Shown here piece after piece: positions 1 through 3,829 of a DNA stretch of 6,622 bases (positions within the stretch are counted from its first letter, which is position 1; every line of letters begins with the position of its first letter). A program made the position numbers and the translations under genes. The stretch lies in contig DNCG01000007.1 of the NCBI GenBank assembly GCA_003491635.1, forward strand, positions 1 to 6,622. Direction: 5' to 3'. The notes under the pieces are model-generated. The model did no database searches and was not told the origin of the DNA. It saw only the letters and a program-made list of their open reading frames with translations. This DNA is from Actinomycetota bacterium. GTDB taxonomy: Bacteria; Actinomycetota; Aquicultoria; Subteraquimicrobiales; UBA9087.

Positions 1-17
1 TTTATCCCTTGAGCGGG

Positions 18-47
18 TTGGGTTTTGGGTGTAGTATAAGCTAAAAT
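18..47 (+). promoter_or_regulatory. Possible sigma70-type promoter upstream of tatA
   Basis: TTGGGT at 18-23 and TAAAAT at 42-47 are separated by 18 bases, a loose match to bacterial -35/-10 boxes; TATAAG at 35-40 is an alternative -10. The leader from 1 to 109 holds no recognisable gene: the short open frames running in from the left edge stop at or before base 44 and do not resemble the end of a hydrogenase subunit. It is equally possible that tatA is transcribed from further upstream. Confidence 0.25.
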
Positions 48-109
48 TTCTTGGATTTAGGTTAACCTTGCCCTTGGCGGGGTAAATCCAGGTTGGGAGG
101 TGGAGCCAG

Positions 110-382
110 GTGTTTGGCTTGGGTATGCCCGAGTTGATAGTCATCCTTATTGTTGCTCTGATTATATTCGGTCCTCGGAAGTTGCCCGAGATTGGAGCGG
201 CCATAGGAAGGGCCCTGGGCGAGTTCAGGAAGGCCTCGACGGAGATAGAGAGTCAGGTCAGGAGGGAGTTTACGGAGGCAACCAGTTTGAGCAAAGCCAC
301 GCCCACCAAGGGGAAAGAGAAGGAAGAAGAAAAAGAGAAGGAAGAGAACAAAGAAGAGAAAGAGAAATCCAAGGAGATTTAA
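110..382 (+). CDS. tatA: Twin-arginine translocase subunit TatA/TatE family
   Basis: This is the pore-forming component of the Tat pathway, which exports folded, cofactor-loaded proteins (such as hydrogenase small subunits) across the cytoplasmic membrane. The 90-residue product has the family layout: a short N terminus with Glu8, one membrane helix at about residues 7-20, the hinge motif FGPRKLPE (20-27), an amphipathic helix to about residue 50, and a loose, highly charged Lys/Glu tail (about 60-90). The GTG start at 110 follows GGAGGTG (96-102) with a 7-base spacer. The Glu at position 8 and the GP-x-x-LP hinge are also seen in TatB proteins. No separate tatB is present, so this protein may serve both roles, as in known minimal TatAC systems; that is inference. 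tatC follows after 18 bases, indicating one transcript. Confidence 0.93.
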   Translation: MFGLGMPELIVILIVALIIFGPRKLPEIGAAIGRALGEFRKASTEIESQVRREFTEATSLSKATPTKGKEKEEEKEKEENKEEKEKSKEI

Positions 383-400
383 GTCTGGGAGAGTTGGCCC

Positions 401-1096
401 GTGGTCGATAAAAGAATGAGCATTATTGAACATCTGGAGGAGCTCCGAAGGCGGATCATCATCTCGGTCATTGCAATCTGCGTGGGAGCGAGCATCTGCT
501 ATGCTTACTGGGAGCCCCTCCTTAAGGTGATAACCAAGCCTCTTGGCAACCACAAGTTGTTCTATCACACGGTGATGGAGCCATTCGTGGGCAGATTTAG
601 GGTAGCCATCTTCGCCGGGATATTTTTAGCCTTTCCGATCATTCTTTATCAGGTTTTGGTCTTTATAGCTCCTGCTTTGAAAGGAAAGGAGAAGAGATTC
701 CTCTATCCCACGCTTGGTTTGATGATCATTCTCTTTGTTTGTGGGGTCGTCTTTGGCTATCACTTTGTCCTTCCCGTGGGTGTGAACTGGCTGATCTCTC
801 AGGGAGGAGGCATGCTGGAGGCCGTTCTTTCGTTCGATAAATATATCGCTTTTGCGAGCCTCTTTCTGCTTGCCTTTGGGATTGGGTTTGAGACGCCCGT
901 TCTGATATTGCTCCTGGTAAAGCTGGGGGCGGTGACACCACAGGGCTTGAGGAGGCAATGGAGGGTAGCCTATATCGTTATTCTCTTCATCGCCGCCATC
1001 ATCACGCCCGATTGGAGCCCGGTCACCATGGGGCTCATGGCTCTTCCGATGATCGCTCTTTACGAGCTGAGCATCCTTTTGGCGCGCGTAATTTAA
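401..1096 (+). CDS. tatC: Sec-independent protein translocase TatC
   Basis: TatC is the polytopic receptor that binds the twin-arginine signal peptide and recruits TatA. The 231-residue product is slightly short for the family (usually about 240-260). Visible landmarks are the cytoplasmic N-terminal HLEELRRR (11-18), first helix about 19-36, FPIILYQ in the second helix (78-84), APALKGKEKR in the following loop (90-99), the conserved intramembrane Glu in GFETP (Glu164), and TPDWSP (202-207) before a last helix ending YELSILLAR. Six membrane segments fit. The start is GTG at 401, preceded by GGGAG (387-391) with a 9-base spacer; ATG at 416, five codons in, is an alternative but has a poorer ribosome site and would leave only four residues ahead of HLEELRRR. 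With tatA it forms a complete minimal translocase. Confidence 0.95.
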   Translation: MVDKRMSIIEHLEELRRRIIISVIAICVGASICYAYWEPLLKVITKPLGNHKLFYHTVMEPFVGRFRVAIFAGIFLAFPIILYQVLVFIAPALKGKEKRFLYPTLGLMIILFVCGVVFGYHFVLPVGVNWLISQGGGMLEAVLSFDKYIAFASLFLLAFGIGFETPVLILLLVKLGAVTPQGLRRQWRVAYIVILFIAAIITPDWSPVTMGLMALPMIALYELSILLARVI

Positions 1097-1182
1097 AATA
1101 AAAAAATTGAGTATTTGGGAAGGATTGAAGGGTTCAAAGAGCGAATAATACCACAATCATAGAAAGTGGAGTATTTCACAAA

Positions 1183-1191
1183 GAGGGGGTG
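1183..1191 (+). promoter_or_regulatory. Ribosome binding site deciding a TTG start
   Basis: GAGGGGGTG ends six bases before TTG at 1198. An in-frame TAG at 1192-1194, between this site and the TTG, rules out any longer reading frame, so the small gene must begin at TTG 1198 or later. The match and spacing are good enough to support translation from this rare start. Confidence 0.65.
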
Positions 1192-1197
1192 TAGGGC

Positions 1198-1395
1198 TTG
1201 AACTTGCTGGAGAAGGTCAATATCTGGGCGGATATACTGGGGTTTGGTTTTTGGATCGTCGTCATCGTTGTCTTCTGGATTGGTGATTTTGCCGTGCGCA
1301 TCATCACCAAAAGATTCTCAAAGAAGGTCTTGGGAAAAGAAGATGTTAAAGCCTGGAGTATCTTTAAGTATAAGGGTCCAGTTGAGCACCACTAG
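1198..1395 (+). CDS. Small single-pass membrane protein upstream of cytochrome b
   Basis: I do not recognise this 65-residue protein. It has a short amphipathic N terminus, one strongly hydrophobic helix at about residues 14-33 rich in Trp, Phe, Val and Ile, then a basic segment (RIITKRFSKK, 34-43) and a polar tail ending in EHH. The positive-inside rule places the C terminus in the cytoplasm. It starts with TTG and has a clear ribosome site. Its stop codon at 1393-1395 overlaps the Shine-Dalgarno of the cytochrome b gene, which starts 15 bases downstream, so the two are probably co-translated. By position it could be a small accessory or anchor subunit of the hydrogenase-cytochrome complex; this is inference from context, with no family match. 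The coding evidence is the ribosome site, the coherent membrane topology and the tight gene packing. Confidence 0.72.
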   Translation: MNLLEKVNIWADILGFGFWIVVIVVFWIGDFAVRIITKRFSKKVLGKEDVKAWSIFKYKGPVEHH

Positions 1396-1403
1396 GGAGG
1401 TGA
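1395..1403 (+). promoter_or_regulatory. Strong ribosome binding site for cytochrome b, overlapping the upstream stop
   Basis: GGGAGGTGA is a near-perfect anti-16S match ending six bases before GTG at 1410. Its first base is the last base of the TAG stop of the 65-residue gene, which suggests translational coupling and supports the GTG start. Confidence 0.75.
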
Positions 1404-1409
1404 AGATTA

Positions 1410-2054
1410 GTGGCTGAGTTAGAATATGCCCCGATTCCGAGAAGGTTTTTTCATTTCGCTCATCTTATCTGCATCGTCGGTTTGACCATTTCCGGTCTTT
1501 ATATCCGTTTTCCCTTCTATCAGGGCGGAATGACCTTTATGAAGTGGGCTCACTACGTTTTGATGTATGTGGTGGGCGTCAATTTGATACTGCGGATAAT
1601 CTATTGCTTCTTCACGGTGGACAAGAGCGCCTACAGGGATTTGGCCATTGGGTGGAAGGATATAAAGAACACCCCAAATGTTTTGATGTATTACGGATAT
1701 ATAAAGGATGACTATCCCCACGTCGCGAAATACGCTTCCATGCAGAAAATGACCTATGATTTGTTCTGGGTCCTTCTGTTCATTCAAGGTTTCACGGGGT
1801 TTTCTCTGATGTGGAGGGAGCAACTGTTAAGTTGGTGTGCTGGTCCCTTTGGCGGGGTGGCCATCGCTGCTGCCTGGATGAGGGTTTTCCATTACATTGG
1901 GATGTGGATTTTCGTGATATTTACCACCATCCACGCGCATCTTTCCATCCAGGAAGGTTATCCAATTATGAAGCACTGGATTTTCTGGATTACCCCTCCC
2001 TGGCTTAAAGGGGAATGGGAGGAAGTGCTCAAAAAGGGAGAGGCCCATCACTGA
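1410..2054 (+). CDS. [NiFe]-hydrogenase-type b-type cytochrome (cytochrome b561 family)
   Basis: This is an integral membrane diheme cytochrome b of the HyaC/HydC kind, which passes electrons from the periplasm-facing hydrogenase small subunit to membrane quinone. The 214-residue product has about four membrane helices (roughly 16-34, 46-68, 117-135, 156-178). Candidate heme ligands are His15 or His18 in helix 1, His48 in helix 2, and His161 and His175 (or His177) in helix 4; the 14-residue spacing of the last pair is the family pattern. The segment KYASMQKMTYDLFW before helix 3 corresponds to the family's N-P-L-Q-like loop. The start is GTG with a strong ribosome site. Downstream is a hydrogenase maturation protease, which supports hydrogenase rather than formate dehydrogenase, though related thiosulfate or formate enzymes use similar cytochromes. 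The catalytic subunits that normally precede it are absent. Confidence 0.85.
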   Translation: MAELEYAPIPRRFFHFAHLICIVGLTISGLYIRFPFYQGGMTFMKWAHYVLMYVVGVNLILRIIYCFFTVDKSAYRDLAIGWKDIKNTPNVLMYYGYIKDDYPHVAKYASMQKMTYDLFWVLLFIQGFTGFSLMWREQLLSWCAGPFGGVAIAAAWMRVFHYIGMWIFVIFTTIHAHLSIQEGYPIMKHWIFWITPPWLKGEWEEVLKKGEAHH

Positions 2055-2065
2055 TTCCCGTGGGG

Positions 2066-2078
2066 GTTTATCATAAAC
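2066..2078. repeat. 13-bp perfect AT-rich palindrome (possible operator)
   Basis: GTTTAT and ATAAAC flank a single central C, giving a perfect 6+1+6 inverted repeat in the gap after the cytochrome b gene. It lies before the strong hairpin and about 65 bases ahead of the protease start. Its size suits a dimeric regulator site, but there is no independent evidence, and it could be chance in an AT-rich patch. Confidence 0.35.
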
Positions 2079-2084
2079 TTTGAG

Positions 2085-2122
2085 GGCGTCTGCCCCGCCA
2101 TCGGCGGGGCAGATGTCTTTTT
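2085..2122 (+). terminator. GC-rich hairpin with T tract after cytochrome b
   Basis: TCTGCCCCGCC (2089-2099) and GGCGGGGCAGA (2103-2113) pair perfectly across an ATC loop. Pairing continues outward to 2085 and 2117 with two G-U pairs, making a 15-pair stem. Five T residues (2118-2122) follow directly, as in a Rho-independent terminator. It should end the tatA-to-cytochrome b transcript or attenuate read-through into the protease gene, whose ribosome site begins only ten bases later. It may also be a copy of a dispersed palindrome family. Confidence 0.7.
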
Positions 2123-2143
2123 CTTGAAACAGAGGGTGTTGGA

Positions 2144-2614
2144 ATGACAGAGAAATCCGCCAGAAAAATAGTGGTTTTGGGAGCGGGAAACATCCTGTTG
2201 CGTGATGAGGGGATTGGAGTTCATGTGATCCGAGAGATGGAAAAGATGGATCTCCCGCCGAATGTTGAACTTCTGGATGGCGGAACTTTGGGTATAGATA
2301 TCCTCAATTTGATCGAGGGAGCGGACAAGCTCGTCATCGTCGATGCCGTGAAGACCGAGGCCGAAACCGGGGCCATCTTTAGATTTCGACCCGAGGACAT
2401 CAAAACCGTTTCAAAGGGATATAAGACCTCTTTGCATCAGATTGACCTCTTCGAGGCCCTGAAAATAGCCAAATTGATGGATCAGTATCCGGAGAGCATC
2501 GTCATCGGAGTCCAGCCGGGAAAGATAGACTGGGGACTCGAACTCTCCCCAGAACTCAGAGAGAAAATCCCCGCAATCATCGATGTGGTGCTCGAGGAAA
2601 TAGCCAAAGGCTAA
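2144..2614 (+). CDS. Hydrogenase maturation protease (HyaD/HybD family)
   Basis: This endopeptidase removes the C-terminal extension of the [NiFe]-hydrogenase large subunit once nickel is in place, allowing it to close and pair with the small subunit. The 156-residue length is normal. The N-terminal GAGNILLRDEGIG (13-25) is the family signature, and the three metal-sensing residues Glu22, Asp67 (in IVDAV) and His98 (in SLHQIDL) have the spacing known from HybD. The ATG start at 2144 follows GAGGGTG (2132-2138). It lies between a cytochrome b gene and hypA/hypB, the expected company. Because a strong hairpin sits just upstream, expression may rely on read-through or a nearby promoter. Its substrate large subunit is not in the window. 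Confidence 0.92.
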   Translation: MTEKSARKIVVLGAGNILLRDEGIGVHVIREMEKMDLPPNVELLDGGTLGIDILNLIEGADKLVIVDAVKTEAETGAIFRFRPEDIKTVSKGYKTSLHQIDLFEALKIAKLMDQYPESIVIGVQPGKIDWGLELSPELREKIPAIIDVVLEEIAKG

Positions 2615-2618
2615 ATCG

Positions 2619-2635
2619 CTTCCTGGCACAGGAAG
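2619..2635 (+). other. Short hairpin after the protease gene
   Basis: CTTCCT and AGGAAG form a perfect six-pair stem around GGCAC, five bases after the protease stop. The only nearby T run is four bases long and fourteen bases downstream (2649-2652), so it is at best a weak terminator or an RNA end-stabilising hairpin. Confidence 0.3.
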
Positions 2636-2644
2636 AGGCCTCAT

Positions 2645-2673
2645 TTGCTTTTAGGGATGGATTTATCTATATT
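2645..2673 (+). promoter_or_regulatory. Possible sigma70-type promoter for hypA-hypB
   Basis: TTGCTT (2645-2650) and TATATT (2668-2673) are separated by exactly 17 bases, with five of six -10 positions matching consensus. They lie in the 127-base gap between the protease gene and hypA, the only sizeable gap in this part of the cluster, so hypA-hypB may have its own promoter. This rests on sequence pattern only. Confidence 0.35.
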
Positions 2674-2741
2674 CTAAGGGCAAGTCCGCCGCAATGAGCT
2701 TCGCTTGATGATAAAATCGGTCCACACTGGTTGGTGGTGTG

Positions 2742-3113
2742 ATGCATGAATTGGCGGTGACTCAGGAGATACTCTCGATAGTTCTTGCCGAGGCCGAGTC
2801 CAATGGGGCAAAAAGGATAAAGAAGGTCAGGGTGAGGGTGGGCGAGATGACGGCGGTGGTCGGCGACTGCGTTCGTTTTTACTTTGATATAATTAGTCGG
2901 GGAACCATCGCTGAAGGGGCTGAGGTGGAGATAGAAAACATCCCCATCGAGGCGAGGTGTTCGGCCTGCGGGAGGGTTTATCGAGCCAGCGAGCTCGATT
3001 TTCTTTGTTCCTTCTGTGGGGGTATCGGGAGTTTGATCTCCGGCAGGGAGCTTTTGGTGGAGGGGATAGAGATAGACCAATCGGGGGAAGGCAGTGGAAA
3101 TAAAGATTCTTAG
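2742..3113 (+). CDS. hypA: Hydrogenase nickel incorporation protein HypA
   Basis: HypA is the zinc-stabilised nickel chaperone that works with HypB to deliver nickel to the hydrogenase large-subunit precursor. The 123-residue product starts MHELAVTQEIL. His2 next to the initiator Met is the essential nickel ligand, which decides the start: ATG at 2742, not the GTG three bases earlier, which would bury the His as residue 3. The zinc site is two Cys-x2-Cys pairs, Cys73/Cys76 and Cys89/Cys92, at the canonical spacing. The last dozen or so residues form a polar tail that overlaps the start of hypB. The ribosome site is weak (GGTGGT, close to the start). The 20-base overlap with hypB indicates translational coupling. 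Confidence 0.95.
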   Translation: MHELAVTQEILSIVLAEAESNGAKRIKKVRVRVGEMTAVVGDCVRFYFDIISRGTIAEGAEVEIENIPIEARCSACGRVYRASELDFLCSFCGGIGSLISGRELLVEGIEIDQSGEGSGNKDS

Positions 3114-3750
3114 GGATGTTCTGGCCACCAACGAGGCCGTTGCCAAGGAAAATGAGCGGTTGTTTGGGGAGAAGAAAGTCTTCGTCCTCAACCTCATGGC
3201 CTCCCCGGGAGCCGGGAAGACGAGCTTCATCCTTCGCACCATCGAAGGACTGAAGGACGACTTTAAGATGGCGGTAGTCGAGGGTGACATCGCCTCGAAG
3301 GTTGATGCGGAGAGAGTCCGAGAACAAGGTGTCCCGGCCGTTCAGATAAACACGGGGGGTGCTTGCCATCTGGATGCGAATATGATCAAGAATTCCCTGG
3401 CTCTTTTGGATCTGGACGAAATCGATTTTCTGATCATCGAGAATGTGGGGAATCTGGTCTGTCCAGCCGAGTTCAACCTGGGGGAGACCCTAAGGGCGAT
3501 GATCTTGAGCATTCCTGAGGGAGACGACAAGCCGTTAAAATATCCGTTGATGTTCACGGAGTCGCACGTTCTCATCGTGAACAAGATGGATCTTTTGGAT
3601 TGGACCGATTTTGACCTGGAAAGATTCAAGGGTGTCGTCGGGCGCTTGAATTCAAAGATGAAGGTTTTTGAACTCTCTTGTAAAAGTGGTGAGGGAGTCG
3701 AAGACTGGATCGATTGGCTTAAAACCCGGCTGATCTCGTTCAGGACGTAG
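3094..3750 (+). CDS. hypB: Hydrogenase/urease nickel incorporation GTPase HypB
   Basis: HypB is a SIMIBI-class GTPase that couples GTP hydrolysis to nickel transfer together with HypA. In the 218-residue product the P-loop ASPGAGKTS spans 36-44 with Lys42, EGDIASKVDAERV (63-75) is the switch region, GGACHLDA (88-95) carries the metal-binding Cys91 and His92, Cys123 lies in NLVCPAEF, and NKMD (163-166) is the guanine-specificity motif. There is no N-terminal His-rich stretch or CxxCGC nickel site, so this is the compact form without nickel storage. The start is GTG at 3094 with GGGGG (3083-3087) upstream, overlapping hypA by 20 bases. The last codons and the TAG stop lie inside a 17-bp palindrome. 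hypC, hypD, hypE and hypF do not follow; an unrelated topoisomerase gene does. Confidence 0.96.
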   Translation: MEIKILRDVLATNEAVAKENERLFGEKKVFVLNLMASPGAGKTSFILRTIEGLKDDFKMAVVEGDIASKVDAERVREQGVPAVQINTGGACHLDANMIKNSLALLDLDEIDFLIIENVGNLVCPAEFNLGETLRAMILSIPEGDDKPLKYPLMFTESHVLIVNKMDLLDWTDFDLERFKGVVGRLNSKMKVFELSCKSGEGVEDWIDWLKTRLISFRT

Positions 3751-3758
3751 AACGTCCT
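3742..3758. repeat. 17-bp palindrome overlapping the hypB stop (copy 1)
   Basis: AGGACGT and ACGTCCT pair perfectly across AGA. Read on the minus strand it is AGGACGTTCTACGTCCT, which matches the element at 5883-5899 at 14 of 17 positions, including the whole core GGACGTT-n-TACGTCC. The hypB stop (3748-3750) lies in its centre. Only a short T run follows, so termination is doubtful. Confidence 0.6.
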
Positions 3759-3784
3759 TTGGATCGCTGAAGAATCGATGTTGG

Positions 3785-3802
3785 GCCTGCCTAACGGCAG
3801 GC
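3785..3802. repeat. 18-bp GC-rich palindrome in the topoisomerase leader
   Basis: GCCTGCC and GGCAGGC pair perfectly around TAAC, 13 bases before the topoisomerase ribosome site. No T tract follows, so it is not an ordinary terminator. The layout, a short perfect GC stem on a 3-4 base loop, resembles the hairpin at 2089-2113, but the sequence is different. Confidence 0.55.
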
Positions 3803-3814
3803 AGGGCTTGTAAC

Positions 3815-3825
3815 GAGGTGGGTGG
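3815..3825 (+). promoter_or_regulatory. Ribosome binding site deciding the topoisomerase start
   Basis: GAGGTGGGTGG lies four to nine bases (depending on the part used) before ATG at 3830. The upstream in-frame GTG at 3818 is inside this site and so cannot be its start, which supports the shorter protein beginning MRELIVCEK, where the Toprim strand starts. Confidence 0.6.
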
Positions 3826-3829
3826 ACGA

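Noticed and set aside
1..44. Possible end of an upstream hydrogenase subunit
   Set aside because: All three frames stop by base 44 and none shows the DPCxxCxxH-like end of a large subunit or a cysteine-rich small-subunit end.
62..568. 168-codon open frame on the minus strand across tatA
   Set aside because: It is the antisense of the purine-rich tatA tail, which gives a Phe/Leu-rich artefact; there is no ribosome site or family motif.
2739..2744. GTG start for hypA one codon earlier
   Set aside because: It would move the nickel-binding His from position 2 to 3, against the strict requirement of the family.
2667..3290. 207-codon open frame on the minus strand across hypA and hypB
   Set aside because: It is antisense to two firmly identified genes, with Pro/Ser/Arg-rich low-complexity translation and no recognisable domain.
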